A DNA stretch of 64,000 nucleotides from Mucilaginibacter gotjawali (GCF_002355435.1 NZ_AP017313.1:5890001-5954000); one strand, 5' to 3'; positions 50,829 through 60,668 are shown, counted from the stretch's first letter. The notes: generated from the sequence alone by a model not told the origin. Numbers and translations are program-made.

Positions 50829-53495
50829 GTGAATAAATATGTTTTAAGTTTTTGTTTATTGCTTGCCGCCGGGGTTGCTATGGGCCAAAAAAAGTCGATT
50901 GTAAACCTGATCAAATCCCAAAGCAGCACAGGTATAAAACTTAACGGCAAGGATATTATAAAGGTGTACCAGGGCACATTTAAGCAGGATTTCTCTACGC
51001 TAAGTTCGGATAGCGCCTACTTTTATCCCAAGGATAATGCCGTGGATGCTTTCGGCAACGTACACATCAACCAGGGCGACACGCTGAATGTTTATTCGGA
51101 CAAGCTGAATTATAACGGCAACACCAAGGTGGCCATATTAACGGATAATGTGCGCCTGGTAGACAAGGATGCAACGTTAACCACCAACCACCTTAACTAT
51201 AATACGGCAACCCGCATAGGTACCTATACCGATGGCGGCAAGCTGGTAAACAAGGACAATACCCTTTTAAGTAAAAACGGGTATTATTTCGCCGTAAGCC
51301 GCGATGCCTATTTCAGGTATGACGTGTCACTTAAAACGCCCGATGCGCTGGTTAAAACAGATACGATGCGCTACAATACAGGCACGCGGATCTCTTATTT
51401 TTACGGGCCCACCAATATTTACAGTACCAAAAACGAAAAAGACAAGGATACCCTGTATACCGAAAACGGCAACTATAACACGGTGAATGAACAGGCCTCC
51501 TTCGGGAAAAATAACTTTTACCACTCGGGAACAAAATCCTTAAAAGGCGACAGTTTGTTTTATGACAAGCTGAAAGGCTATGGGCGGGCGGTTAAACATG
51601 TGATTTTTAACGACCGGGAGCAAAAAACGACTATCAGGGGGAACCTGGGCACTTATTTTAAGGCCGATGAACGTACCATTATTACCGATGACCCTTATGT
51701 GATCATGGTTACCGAGCAAAAGGATACCACTAATGCCGACTCAGCGGCCAAAGCGGATTCATTAAAAAAATTGCAGCCGCAAAAAAAGGGAGCAATTACG
51801 ATGGATCAGCTGATCAAAAAAATGATCCCGGGTAAAACCGGCAGCATCAGCAGCGAACAGAAGAACAAATTGATTGATTCTGCCCTGATTAAAAAGGACG
51901 AACTCATCAAACGCATCCAGGCCGAAAACTTATCAAGAACCGATTCTGCCTTTAAAAAACTGTCGCCACAGATCAATGCCGTCATACCAAAAAAAGACAT
52001 CCCGGCAGTGGTTAATACAGCGACGGGCTTGATAAAAAGCGATTCGACAGTTAAGAAGTTGATGGCAAAAAGCAATACGCCAAAAACCAAAATAGTGCCT
52101 GCAAAAAAGCCGGGCGGTGCCACGGTAGCCAAGAACACGGGCAAGCCAGTAGCTACGGATAAACTACAATTCAAAAAGCTAACTGGCAAGGATACGTCTA
52201 AAATGAAGACGGACTCTATTTATATGTCGGCTGATACGATCGAAACGCAAATAATGACCTATAAGGATTTAAAAGTTTATTTCGAAAAACAGCGCCAGGC
52301 CCATTTGATTGATACTACCGTAAAGAAAAAAGCTAAAGTAAAAGAGTCGAAGTTTTTGTCGGGAGCCCGTGCCGTTTTAAAAATAGATTCGAACTTTTTG
52401 CAACGCGAAATTTTTGGCAAGGCGAAACCCGTTGCCGTAAAGAAAAAACAACTCACCAAAAAGCAGTTGGAAAAGGATAGTATCATAAAAAAACAACAGG
52501 CCGATTCTATCGCGACAGCAAAACTGCATGAACCAAGTGACACCGCCCGTATCAGGATCATTATTGCGCACCATAATTTTAAAATGTTTAAGTCGGATCT
52601 GCAGGCAAAAGCCGACTCGATGTTTTACAGCAACAGCGACTCCACCATCCGCTGTTATGTAAACCCTATGATGTGGACACAAGGCTCGCAACTTTCTGGC
52701 GATACTATCCATTTGCAGATGAAGCACAAAAAACTGGACAATTTGACCATGTGGCCACATGCCTTTATTGTAAATATTGAAAAAACGGATTCATTGCATT
52801 TTAACCAGGTAGCAGGCAAACGAATGCGGGGATTTTTTAAGGACGATAAACTGCACCGGATGCTGATTGAAGGCAATGCTGAAAGCATTTATTTTGCACG
52901 CGACAGCGGAAAAATGACCATCAGCGGCATGCAGCGCTCATTAAGCAGTAAGATAAGGGCCGATTTTAAAGATAACAAAGTAACCAATATGGGCTTTTAT
53001 ACCAAGCCCGAAAATAAATACGGCCCCCTGAATAAATTTACCGAAGACGATAAAATATTAAAAGGTTTTATCTGGAAGCCAAAAGACAGGCCGGTATCCA
53101 AGGAGTCGATCATCCCCTCGTTCAGCAAAAAGAAGAAAAAAGCCGAAGCCAAAGCTCCTGCCGCAAAAGCAGCCAAAGGAAAGCCAAACGATAAAAAAAC
53201 AGGGGGCAAAACAGCAAAGGACAGCACCCAAAAAACTAGCCCCGGAAAACTGCCTGCACTAAAAACAGCGAAAGATAGTACGGTAAAACCACCCGCAATA
53301 AAAGCGGCAAAAGACAGTACCATAAAAACTCCTTTAATAAAAGCCGCAAAAGACAGCGCGGTAAAAAAAGGACCGGCCAGTTTGCCGGTTGGCGGAGCAG
53401 GCAAAGATTCTACCCTTAATTCCCCGGTAAAGCTACCCGTTATAAAAGCGATTAAGGACAGCGCCAAAACGGTGCCGCCGAAGGGTAACCGATAG
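50829..53495 (+). CDS. OstA/LptA-like periplasmic protein with long Lys/Asp-rich tail
   Basis: An 888-residue protein starting at GTG with a signal peptide ending AMGQ. Residues about 20-290 form an OstA/LptA-type beta-jellyroll (SDSAYFYPKDNAVDAFGNVHI, LNVYSDKLNYNG, a DNVRLVDKDATLTT series), the fold that carries lipopolysaccharide across the periplasm. A low-complexity Lys/Asp/Ser segment (about 295-570) links to a second OstA-like stretch (about 575-740, SDLQAKADSMFYSN, then MWTQGSQLSGD.IHLQ). The last 110 residues are repeated KDST / KAAKDS motifs. The order fits an envelope biogenesis protein; the repetitive tail is unusual. Confidence 0.82.
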   Translation: MNKYVLSFCLLLAAGVAMGQKKSIVNLIKSQSSTGIKLNGKDIIKVYQGTFKQDFSTLSSDSAYFYPKDNAVDAFGNVHINQGDTLNVYSDKLNYNGNTKVAILTDNVRLVDKDATLTTNHLNYNTATRIGTYTDGGKLVNKDNTLLSKNGYYFAVSRDAYFRYDVSLKTPDALVKTDTMRYNTGTRISYFYGPTNIYSTKNEKDKDTLYTENGNYNTVNEQASFGKNNFYHSGTKSLKGDSLFYDKLKGYGRAVKHVIFNDREQKTTIRGNLGTYFKADERTIITDDPYVIMVTEQKDTTNADSAAKADSLKKLQPQKKGAITMDQLIKKMIPGKTGSISSEQKNKLIDSALIKKDELIKRIQAENLSRTDSAFKKLSPQINAVIPKKDIPAVVNTATGLIKSDSTVKKLMAKSNTPKTKIVPAKKPGGATVAKNTGKPVATDKLQFKKLTGKDTSKMKTDSIYMSADTIETQIMTYKDLKVYFEKQRQAHLIDTTVKKKAKVKESKFLSGARAVLKIDSNFLQREIFGKAKPVAVKKKQLTKKQLEKDSIIKKQQADSIATAKLHEPSDTARIRIIIAHHNFKMFKSDLQAKADSMFYSNSDSTIRCYVNPMMWTQGSQLSGDTIHLQMKHKKLDNLTMWPHAFIVNIEKTDSLHFNQVAGKRMRGFFKDDKLHRMLIEGNAESIYFARDSGKMTISGMQRSLSSKIRADFKDNKVTNMGFYTKPENKYGPLNKFTEDDKILKGFIWKPKDRPVSKESIIPSFSKKKKKAEAKAPAAKAAKGKPNDKKTGGKTAKDSTQKTSPGKLPALKTAKDSTVKPPAIKAAKDSTIKTPLIKAAKDSAVKKGPASLPVGGAGKDSTLNSPVKLPVIKAIKDSAKTVPPKGNR

Positions 53496-53631
53496 CGTAA
53501 GTTTTGCGGTCATTGGGCCAAATTTTTAACTACAAAGGGCACGAAGAACGCACAATGAACACGGATGATAAGCCCGATAGTGATGAGCTGTTATTTCATA
53601 TAATTACGGAATCAATTTGCATATCTGCACA

Positions 53632-54888
53632 TCAAACCGCTTTCTCTTCCCAAATCATGCATAAATACAAAATGGTTTCCACTGCTTTTTGCATATCCTG
53701 TACCGACACCCATTCCTGCCGGCTGTGGAAGGCATGTTCGCCGGCAAAAATATTAGGGCAGGGCAATCCCATAAACGAAAGTCTTGATCCATCGGTGCCG
53801 CCCCTTATGCTGCACATTTTGGCTTGCAAACCAGCACGCCTCATGGCCTCCATACCATATTCAACAATTTGCGGATGCTGATCAAGCACCGACCGCATGT
53901 TGCGGTACTGCGGCTGCACGTCCAGGTCATAGGATGAACCGGGGTATTTTTGCAAAACCTGATTGACAACGCCACGGATCGTATCGGCATGGTCCGCCAG
54001 CTTTGCATCCTCAAAATCGCGGATAATAAACTCTATGGTTGCTTTTTCTACATGGCCCTCAACTGCAACCGGGTGCACAAAACCCTGCATCCCTTCGGTA
54101 CCTTCAGGCGACAGGCCATAGGGCAGCGCCGCGATGATCTCGCCGGCTATTTTAATAGCGCTTTCCATCTTCCCTTTCGCGAAACCGGGGTGTGTGCTTA
54201 CGCCTTTAATGGTGAGTTTTGCCCCATCGGCCGAAAAGGTTTCGTTTTCCATATTGCCGGCGCTTTCGCCGTCCATGGTATAGCCGGCATAGGCCCCAAG
54301 TTTTTCGATGTCGACCTTATCGACGCCACGGCCGATCTCTTCATCCGGCGTAAACAGGATCCTTATTTTACCATGTTTTATTTCGGGGTGATTGATTAAT
54401 TGATAACAGGCGTCCATAATTTCGGCAACGCCGGCTTTATTATCGGCGCCCAGCAAAGTGGTGCCGCTGGCCGTCACCAGGTCGTTACCAATCTGGTTTT
54501 TCAGGTCGGCATGGTCTTTTAATCTGATGATCTCTGACGGATCATCGGGCAGAACGATGTCCGCTCCCTGGTAGTTTTTATGTACAATAGGTTTTACCCC
54601 CGTACCGCTGCAATCAGGTGCGGTATCCATGTGCGAACAAAAACAAATCACCGGCACATTGCTTTTTGAAGTATTGGCAGGGATAGTAGCATAAACATAC
54701 CCAAATTCATCCAGGTGCGCATCATCAATTCCCATGGCAAGCAGTTCCTTTACCAAAATGTGGCCCAGGTCCTTTTGTTTTTCGGTGGAGGGGATCATTG
54801 TAGAAGCAGGATCGGATTGCGTATCCACCGTTACATATCGTAAAAAACGCGCTGTAACTGTAAATTCCGCTATTGAATTGAAATTCAT
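53632..54888 (-). CDS. pepT: peptidase T (tripeptidase), M20 family
   Basis: A cytosolic zinc aminopeptidase that removes the N-terminal residue of tripeptides. The 418-residue protein has the M20 zinc motif CSHMDTAPD (His86, Asp88), LLGADNKAGVAEI, the FTPDEEIGRGVD block with the catalytic Glu near 182, and MDGESAG. The dimerisation lid follows (about 210-320), and the closing region has RGGTDGSRLSFMGLPCPN. Length and motif order match PepT. It is monocistronic, with a divergent outer-membrane-type gene 74 bp upstream. Confidence 0.95.
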   Translation of the reverse strand: MNFNSIAEFTVTARFLRYVTVDTQSDPASTMIPSTEKQKDLGHILVKELLAMGIDDAHLDEFGYVYATIPANTSKSNVPVICFCSHMDTAPDCSGTGVKPIVHKNYQGADIVLPDDPSEIIRLKDHADLKNQIGNDLVTASGTTLLGADNKAGVAEIMDACYQLINHPEIKHGKIRILFTPDEEIGRGVDKVDIEKLGAYAGYTMDGESAGNMENETFSADGAKLTIKGVSTHPGFAKGKMESAIKIAGEIIAALPYGLSPEGTEGMQGFVHPVAVEGHVEKATIEFIIRDFEDAKLADHADTIRGVVNQVLQKYPGSSYDLDVQPQYRNMRSVLDQHPQIVEYGMEAMRRAGLQAKMCSIRGGTDGSRLSFMGLPCPNIFAGEHAFHSRQEWVSVQDMQKAVETILYLCMIWEEKAV

Positions 54889-54913
54889 ATAAGTATTATT
54901 TGAGTAAATTTTA

Positions 54914-54921
54914 TACTTTTG
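54914..54921 (+). promoter_or_regulatory. TAnnTTTG -7 element before the gene at 54963
   Basis: TACTTTTG matches the -7 consensus, about 42 bp before the preferred TTG start at 54963. A TTTG at 54899-54902 is only 11 bp upstream, too close for a normal -33. The upstream TTG at 54900 lies inside this promoter region. Confidence 0.35.
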
Positions 54922-54962
54922 AAAAAGCTCCTAAAATTGTAAATATTGATCAACATTTAGCA

Positions 54963-55685
54963 TTGAAAAAATATATTTTATTTTTCGCAGTAGTTTTTAT
55001 TGCAACTGCTGTAAAGGCACAAAGTGGGTATAATTATCAGGAATGGGGTATCGGGGGCGGCGTCAGTTGGGAACGGGGATATACCAACATCACCACACAA
55101 TACAGTCACCCGGCATTTAATCTCAATGTTGTTTATAATTATAATCCATATCTGCCGGTTGAAGCCGAAATTCAGATAGGACAGCTATCCGGCGGAGGCA
55201 ATTCACCCAAACAGGATCCTTACGGCCGCCATTACACTAATAATTATAAAGCGATTATTTTTCATGCCGATTTTCAGCTTGGCGCCGGTATTGATTACAG
55301 CAACGACTGGTTCCTCCAAATTGTAAAGGATTTTTATATCGGCTCAGGTGTCGGTTTTATTTCAAACACCAATACGGTGCAACGAAACAGCATCTATCAG
55401 CCCAGTTATGTATTCCCCGGGAATAACAACAGCGTGGATATCATGGTACCCATTCGTTTTGGTTATGAGTTTAAAATCTTTGATGAATATAACGAGCCGG
55501 CTTATGCTATTGATATCGGATATATCCATACCCTTGCTTTTGGCGAAGGCCTCGACGGTTATAACGATCCTTCGTCGAAATTTAAAAATAATGCCATCGA
55601 TCAGTACCGGCAGTTCAATATCACCTTTAAATATTATTTCGGCCGGGTGGTATCGTTTAATAAACTGATAAGGGAATTTCATTAA
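54963..55685 (+). CDS. secreted beta-barrel-like outer membrane protein, unknown role
   Basis: A 240-residue protein whose TTG start at 54963 gives a clean signal peptide (cleavage after AVKA, before Q). A frame from TTG 54900 would bury that signal. The mature part is rich in Tyr, Asn and Gly with alternating strands (WGIGGGVSWERGYTNI, ADFQLGAGIDYSNDWFL, VPIRFGYEFKIF, ending FNITFKYYFGRVVSF). These features suggest an 8- to 10-strand outer-membrane barrel. No specific function is recognised. It lies 4 bp before the MmcQ gene and probably shares its transcript. Confidence 0.7.
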   Translation: MKKYILFFAVVFIATAVKAQSGYNYQEWGIGGGVSWERGYTNITTQYSHPAFNLNVVYNYNPYLPVEAEIQIGQLSGGGNSPKQDPYGRHYTNNYKAIIFHADFQLGAGIDYSNDWFLQIVKDFYIGSGVGFISNTNTVQRNSIYQPSYVFPGNNNSVDIMVPIRFGYEFKIFDEYNEPAYAIDIGYIHTLAFGEGLDGYNDPSSKFKNNAIDQYRQFNITFKYYFGRVVSFNKLIREFH

Positions 55686-55689
55686 CAAG

Positions 55690-56055
55690 TTGAATATAGA
55701 AGAACTTCGCGAATATTGCCTGCAAAAACCGGGCACGACCGAAGGTTTACCTTTTGGCGATGACACCCTTGTTTTTAAGGTTGGCGAAAAAATATTTCTG
55801 CTCACCAGCATCCGCCAGGGCGACCGTTTCAACGCCAAATGCGATCCCGAACTGGCCGTCGAGCTACGCGAACGCTATACCGAAGTACAGCCGGGCTACC
55901 ACATGAACAAAAAGCTTTGGAATACTATTCATATGGATGGCGCGTTAACCACCCGGCAACTACAGGAAATGATCGATCACTCGTATGAACAGGTATTTAA
56001 AGGCCTGCCGAAGAAGGTGCAGGAAGAAATAAATGTTAACAGGAATTGGAATTGA
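55690..56055 (+). CDS. MmcQ/YjbR family protein
   Basis: A 121-residue cytosolic protein beginning at TTG (MNIEELREYCLQKPGTTEGLPFGDDT in outline). It has the family's early CLQKPG..E.LPFGDDTLVFKVG pattern, the KCDPELAVELRE segment and the late MNKKLWNTI..DG block. MmcQ/YjbR proteins have a double-wing DNA-binding fold, but their role is not firmly known. Four bases separate it from the preceding gene. Confidence 0.88.
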   Translation: MNIEELREYCLQKPGTTEGLPFGDDTLVFKVGEKIFLLTSIRQGDRFNAKCDPELAVELRERYTEVQPGYHMNKKLWNTIHMDGALTTRQLQEMIDHSYEQVFKGLPKKVQEEINVNRNWN

Positions 56056-56097
56056 TATTTACCTTTATATTTATAAACCTAAATTGCAAAAGTAGAA

Positions 56098-56499
56098 ATG
56101 GGATTATTTAGCTTTCTTAAAAACAACGGTAACGGGCAATTTGTATCTGCGCCAGCATTTGAAAATCAGGTTGCAAAACAAATGCAAATGACGCCCCTGA
56201 CGATGAAGGAGTTAAGGAAGCTCGACGTAACTGAAGACAAAGAGCTTAAGCTTGAATATTTCTTTTATACAAATACTGCTCAAAAAGCAAGTGTATTCGC
56301 ACAGGAACTCGAAAAGTTAAAATATGAGGTTAAATCAGGGCAATCTGCCGGTGATAAAAAGCTTTTCATAATTACAGGCTGGACAACAAAAATGAAAATG
56401 GATGATGTAACTGTTTCAAACTGGACAACAAAAATGTGCGAATTGGGTTTTAATTTTGATTGTGAATTCGATGGGTGGGGTACAACACCTGATCAGTAA
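56098..56499 (+). CDS. RraB-like ribonuclease E inhibitor family protein
   Basis: A 133-residue soluble protein. Residues about 50-133 match the RraB pattern: LEYFFYTN...A..FA.EL, a central KKLFIITGWT stretch, and the closing FDCEFDGWGTTPDQ, where FDGWG is the most recognisable motif. In E. coli RraB binds RNase E and dampens RNA decay; in Bacteroidota the target is unknown. It is 42 bp downstream of the MmcQ gene and may be co-transcribed. Confidence 0.8.
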   Translation: MGLFSFLKNNGNGQFVSAPAFENQVAKQMQMTPLTMKELRKLDVTEDKELKLEYFFYTNTAQKASVFAQELEKLKYEVKSGQSAGDKKLFIITGWTTKMKMDDVTVSNWTTKMCELGFNFDCEFDGWGTTPDQ

Positions 56500-56656
56500 A
56501 TTAACTGACCGTCAAAAAGCAAAATATAAAGTTGTACAAAATAGACTAAAGGCCTTTGCGCGGTCATGGTTCTGCAAGCTCACCATTACAACCCATCGCA
56601 TTAATAAATTAACTCCGATACTAATAAAATCTGCATCGGATAATCCGCTAATCAAA

Positions 56657-56664
56657 TAACTTTG
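56657..56664 (+). promoter_or_regulatory. TAnnTTTG -7 element before the M14 peptidase gene
   Basis: TAACTTTG matches the consensus -7 and lies 14 bp before the ATG at 56679. No good -33 TTTG at 17-23 bp upstream is visible. Confidence 0.35.
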
Positions 56665-56678
56665 TCAAAACTTATCAA

Positions 56679-58421
56679 ATGAAATCAACTCTAACGGCGC
56701 TGTTTATTTGTATTATTTTTTGCTCCGCGAAGGCCCAGCTTACCCCATTTGAATTAAGCAAGGATAAAAACTATACCGCTACCTACAGCGAAATAATAGC
56801 TTATTACCAAAAATTAAGCGCCCATTACCCTCAAATGCGCCTGTTGAATATTGGCATGACCGACGTTGGCAAGCCCTTAACCCTTGTTGTTTTATCACGC
56901 GATAAGGTTTTTGATCCGGCCCTCATCAAAAAGCAAAATAAAAGGGTACTGCTTATCAATAACGGCATCCACCCCGGCGAACCGGAAGGTATCGACGCCA
57001 GCATGATGCTTACCCGCGACCTGCTCAAAAAAAATGCCCTGCCAAAAGATGTGGTCATCTGTTTGATCGCGGTTTATAATATTGATGGTTGTTTGAACCG
57101 CGGCCTTAGCCGCATCAACCAGAACGGCCCGCGGGCCTACGGTTTCAGGGGGAATTACCGCAACCTGGATCTGAACCGTGATTTTATCAAGGCCGACAGC
57201 CGCAATGCGCTGGCTTTTGAAAAGATCTTGAATACCTGGAACCCGGAGGTCTTTTTGGATAACCATACCAGCGATGGCGCCGATTACCAGTACGTAATGA
57301 CCCTGATTGAGACGCAGAAGGATAAACAAAACCCCATCCTCGCTGCATACACTTCGAAAACGTTATCGCCGGAGTTATACAAAAGGATGAAAACAAGCGG
57401 TTACGAGATGACCCCATACGTGGAAAGTGAAGAAACCAGCCCGGATTCGGGCATTGTAAGTTTTTTGGAGACGCCGCGCTTTGCTACCGGCTTTACCGCA
57501 CAGCACAATATCATCAGCTATATTACCGAAACACATATGCTGAAAGCTTTTGATAAAAGGGTGTATGCCACTTATGATTTTATGCAGCATTTGATAGACA
57601 TTGTGCAACGCGATGCCAAACAAATAGGCCAGGTAAAACATGATGCCGATGAACAGGTAAAACAGCAGAAAACCTTTGCCCTTAACTGGGAACTTGATGA
57701 GCAGCATTATGATACCCTTGTATTTAAAGGTTTTTACGCAGGCCATAAAACCAGCGAAGTAAGCGGCCTGCCGCGTTTGTATTACGACAGAAGCAAGCCC
57801 TATACCAAAACCATTAAATATTTTGACAATTACAAAGCCAGCGCAACCATTGATAAGCCCCTGGCTTATGTGATCCCGCAGGCTTGGGGGAAGGTGATCG
57901 ATTTGTTTAAGCTTAATAATGTTGCTATGAAACAGCTGGCGCATGATACCACGCTTGATTTGCAGCTATATTACATTGGCGATTATAAAACACCCCAACG
58001 CCCATACGAAGGCCATTACCTGCACAGTAACGTCAAACTGAACCCCGTAGACCTAAAAGTAAAATTTTATGCCGGCGATTACGTTGTTTATACCAACCAG
58101 GCGCTTAACCGCTATATTGTAGAAACATTGGAGCCACAGGGCGTGGATTCATTTTTTGCATGGAACTTCTTCGACTCGGTATTGGGCGAGAAAGAATATT
58201 TTTCGGATTACGTTTTTGAGGATGTGGCCGCTGACTTATTAAAAAAAGACCCTGACCTGAAGAAAAAACTGGAGGATGAAAAACTGAAAGACCCTAAACT
58301 TGCCGCCAGCGCTTCCGCGCAATTATATTTTGTTTACCGTAATTCGACCTATTTCGAAAAAACATACCTTCGCTACCCGGTAGGCAGGTTGCTTACTGAT
58401 ACAAAACTTGATTTAAAATGA
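56679..58421 (+). CDS. M14 family zinc carboxypeptidase-like protein
   Basis: A secreted 580-residue metallopeptidase. The signal peptide ends SAKA, before Q20. The zinc ligands fit the M14 pattern: HPGE at 98-101 (NNGIHPGEPEG) and His196 in DNHTSDGADY, with an intervening RNLDLNRDF block. The catalytic Glu near the end of the domain is probably in a YITETHML-like stretch around 290. Residues after about 340 form an extra domain without known motifs. M14 enzymes remove C-terminal residues or cut cell-wall peptides. It overlaps the next rhomboid gene by 4 bp (ATGA). Confidence 0.88.
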   Translation: MKSTLTALFICIIFCSAKAQLTPFELSKDKNYTATYSEIIAYYQKLSAHYPQMRLLNIGMTDVGKPLTLVVLSRDKVFDPALIKKQNKRVLLINNGIHPGEPEGIDASMMLTRDLLKKNALPKDVVICLIAVYNIDGCLNRGLSRINQNGPRAYGFRGNYRNLDLNRDFIKADSRNALAFEKILNTWNPEVFLDNHTSDGADYQYVMTLIETQKDKQNPILAAYTSKTLSPELYKRMKTSGYEMTPYVESEETSPDSGIVSFLETPRFATGFTAQHNIISYITETHMLKAFDKRVYATYDFMQHLIDIVQRDAKQIGQVKHDADEQVKQQKTFALNWELDEQHYDTLVFKGFYAGHKTSEVSGLPRLYYDRSKPYTKTIKYFDNYKASATIDKPLAYVIPQAWGKVIDLFKLNNVAMKQLAHDTTLDLQLYYIGDYKTPQRPYEGHYLHSNVKLNPVDLKVKFYAGDYVVYTNQALNRYIVETLEPQGVDSFFAWNFFDSVLGEKEYFSDYVFEDVAADLLKKDPDLKKKLEDEKLKDPKLAASASAQLYFVYRNSTYFEKTYLRYPVGRLLTDTKLDLK

Positions 58422-59086
58422 CCAATATCCTATTGCAGGCCGAAGATTCCGGCATGATGCAGCTTATCATGACTGCGCCGGTGGCCTCGTTCATATTTGC
58501 AATCACCATAGCTACCTCTCTATGGGCTTTTTATAATGAAACCCTTTATAGTAACATGATACTGCACCCGGCCAGTGTTTCAAAAGGCTACCGGGTTTAT
58601 ACCGTAATTACCAGTGGTCTTATTCATAATGACTGGATGCACCTGTTCTTTAACATGCTTTCCTATTATTTTTTTGCGTTTCAACTGGAACCTGTTTTAG
58701 GCCATTGGCAATTTGGTTTGCTTTATACGCTCAGTTTAATTTTAAGCGACCTGCCAACGGTTTACAAACATAGGAACGATGATTGGTACCATAGCCTGGG
58801 CGCTTCGGGTGCTGTTAGTGCGGTAATATTCAGCTATATTATGTACAATCCTATGGGGTCCATGTACATCATTCCGTTCCCTTTTCCAATTTATTCAATC
58901 GTTTTCGGGGCGTTGTACCTGGTATATTGTAATTACGCTTCAAAACGTGCACAGGACAATGTTAACCACGATGCACATATGTTTGGCGCGTTAAGCGGGC
59001 TGTTGCTTACTATCATTCTGCATCCGCACACCGCGCATGATTTTTTGATGCAAGTCAGCGAGAAAGTTCAATCGTGGATCCATTGA
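58418..59086 (+). CDS. rhomboid family intramembrane serine protease (third)
   Basis: A 222-residue membrane protease with WMHLFFNMLSYYFFAF at about 68-85, catalytic Ser130 in GASGAVSA and a His in DAHMFGALSG. It is shorter than the two tandem rhomboids at 45960 and 46788 and belongs to a different subgroup by its N-terminus. It is translationally coupled to the M14 peptidase (ATGA overlap). Its 3' end overlaps the convergent gene at 59055 by 32 bp, an unusual tail-to-tail overlap. Confidence 0.9.
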   Translation: MTNILLQAEDSGMMQLIMTAPVASFIFAITIATSLWAFYNETLYSNMILHPASVSKGYRVYTVITSGLIHNDWMHLFFNMLSYYFFAFQLEPVLGHWQFGLLYTLSLILSDLPTVYKHRNDDWYHSLGASGAVSAVIFSYIMYNPMGSMYIIPFPFPIYSIVFGALYLVYCNYASKRAQDNVNHDAHMFGALSGLLLTIILHPHTAHDFLMQVSEKVQSWIH

Positions 59087-60044
59087 TCAGGCTGCCGTCA
59101 GCATTAAATAAAAAGCTCATGGGCTGTTCGGGATTTTTGATAATCTCGAACAGCAAAAACCCCCAGTTTTTCCAGAAGCTTTCCAGCACCTGCCCGTAGG
59201 TTTTTGGCATCCAGTCGTCAAATAAAGGTTTGCTGCTCATGCCGCGCAGGGGCATCGCCTCCAAATAGATCTCATCCCCAACCGGCAAAATATTATACTC
59301 GGGCAGGCGGTTAAACAGGTAGGCCGAATAAAATACCCGCCCGCAAAACTCCTCAAACTGGATTGGATGCAACATGGCATCTCCTATTTTGTCAACCGTT
59401 TCTTTATGGTACCTGCCATTGGCGCCGTTATCCTGTAAACAGAGGATCAACCCGAAATCTTTTATCCTTAAAGAAAACGTTAAAGTATTGATCTCATCGC
59501 GGTAATAGAATTCGTCCGGATCATTATCAACCTTAAATAAAAAAATGCTATAGGGCTTAAAGCCGTCAAAAATTACCGGAAGATTTAAGCTTTGCAGCAT
59601 TAAATGCAGGTTGGTAAACTTATGGATAATGGCCTGCGAAATATTAAACTCTTCGCCCTGCGCATGTTGCTGTTTAATGCCCGATTGGATCTCGTTAAAG
59701 ATCACTCCATACAACATTTTGCCCGCCCATTGAAATAATTTCAAATCATCCAGCGCTTTTACAGCTTCATAACCGATATCAAATGCCGCTGCAATCTCGG
59801 CCTCCAGCGGCTCCAAAAAAGCTTCGTTCACACTGGCTTTACAAGGAACCTTTAGATCCTTATAAGTGATCATGTTTTCGTCAAGCATTTTCAGGGGCTG
59901 ATCCTCCAGTTTATAACGGCTCATCAGCCATTGAGGAAAAACCTGGATCTTCTCTTCGGCAGAAGTTAAAGCCTCCCCTGTTAAAAAACAGTTGCGGTTG
60001 CTAAAGTTAAAAGTGCTGAACGGGTTATAAATTTGTGCCGGCAT
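59055..60044 (-). CDS. uncharacterised protein, 329 aa
   Basis: I do not recognise this protein. The ATG at 60044 (MPAQIYNPF) is preferred over 60062 because the longer form adds an atypical MCIFAA. Its start has FSNRNCFLTGE, followed by SAEEKIQVFPQWLMSRYKL and KMLDENMITYKDLKVPC. Later parts have QSGIKQQHAQGEEFNISQAIIHK, FKPYSIFLFKVD and the late YILP..DEIYLEA pattern. It is soluble with no clear metal site; CFLTGE and the later isolated VPC Cys could be a split metal knuckle, but that is speculative. It overlaps the rhomboid tail by 32 bp. Confidence 0.65.
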   Translation of the reverse strand: MPAQIYNPFSTFNFSNRNCFLTGEALTSAEEKIQVFPQWLMSRYKLEDQPLKMLDENMITYKDLKVPCKASVNEAFLEPLEAEIAAAFDIGYEAVKALDDLKLFQWAGKMLYGVIFNEIQSGIKQQHAQGEEFNISQAIIHKFTNLHLMLQSLNLPVIFDGFKPYSIFLFKVDNDPDEFYYRDEINTLTFSLRIKDFGLILCLQDNGANGRYHKETVDKIGDAMLHPIQFEEFCGRVFYSAYLFNRLPEYNILPVGDEIYLEAMPLRGMSSKPLFDDWMPKTYGQVLESFWKNWGFLLFEIIKNPEQPMSFLFNADGSLINGSTIELSR

Positions 60045-60139
60045 GGCGGCAAAGATACACATACCGGTGACTTGTTATGTCGCGGTAAAATCAAAAAACA
60101 GCCTCACCAACAACTTTGAAACCAGCCTAACCTTTGGTT

Positions 60140-60352
60140 TTATTTAGCTGCTTCAACGGAGTTTTTCTGTCCGCCAACACCAAACGCGATCAATATTCTT
60201 TCAAGGGGACAAAAATTGGTAAAGGCCGACTGCAATAAATTAGCGCCAACAAAAATACCGAGCCACATCCAGTTGATATCGACAAAAACAGCTAAAGCAA
60301 AACTGGCTAAAATTAAGGCGCCGGCTACGGCATGTACGATTCTATTTATCAT
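60140..60352 (-). CDS. DUF2892 small membrane protein (YgaP-type)
   Basis: A 70-residue protein with two hydrophobic helices (about 8-25 and 29-46) followed by NFCPLERIL, the conserved Cys motif of DUF2892. In other bacteria this domain is fused to or beside rhodanese or thiol-linked proteins. Here it is 10 bp downstream of a PII-like gene and follows an RND efflux pump on the same strand, so it is probably part of that operon. The last ten residues include GGQKNSVEAAK. Confidence 0.9.
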   Translation of the reverse strand: MINRIVHAVAGALILASFALAVFVDINWMWLGIFVGANLLQSAFTNFCPLERILIAFGVGGQKNSVEAAK

Positions 60353-60362
60353 ATTCTCCAGC

Positions 60363-60668
60363 TTAAATAAACTTTTCTACGGGAAGCATAAATGCCCTGA
60401 CCGGGAAGTCGGGCGTATGGGTTTCGTTATAGTTTTTAAATAATTCAAGGCCGCGCTCCGCGTTTTCGTCAGCGGTAAAGCTGAAAACCATCAGGCTGTC
60501 AAATTGCTCATCGCCCCGGGCAAACCATTCCTCCGCCAGGTTAATTGTTTGGTTGTTTTTAAACCCTACCAGGTCGGTCGCGCTGAATACATTGATATTA
60601 GCCTGTTTAAATAGTTTATAAACATCGTCCTTGCATTCCTTCACGCAGGTAACTATTAATAATTTCAT
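60363..60668 (-). CDS. small PII/CutA-like protein of the efflux operon
   Basis: A 101-residue soluble protein (MKLLIVTCVKECKDDVYKLF..., with VFSATDLVGF and DSLMVFSFTADENAERGL). Its beta-alpha-beta pattern, small size and position 1 bp after an RND pump gene match the PII-like proteins that neighbour metal or drug efflux systems. Two early Cys (CVKEC) could bind metal or thiols. The role, perhaps sensing the pump's substrate, is inference from context. Confidence 0.65.
   Translation of the reverse strand: MKLLIVTCVKECKDDVYKLFKQANINVFSATDLVGFKNNQTINLAEEWFARGDEQFDSLMVFSFTADENAERGLELFKNYNETHTPDFPVRAFMLPVEKFI

Noticed and set aside
52997..53467. 156-codon minus-strand frame of Ala/Phe/Ser repeats
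   Set aside because: Complement of the Lys/Asp-rich repeats in the OstA-like gene; hydrophobic only by reverse translation.
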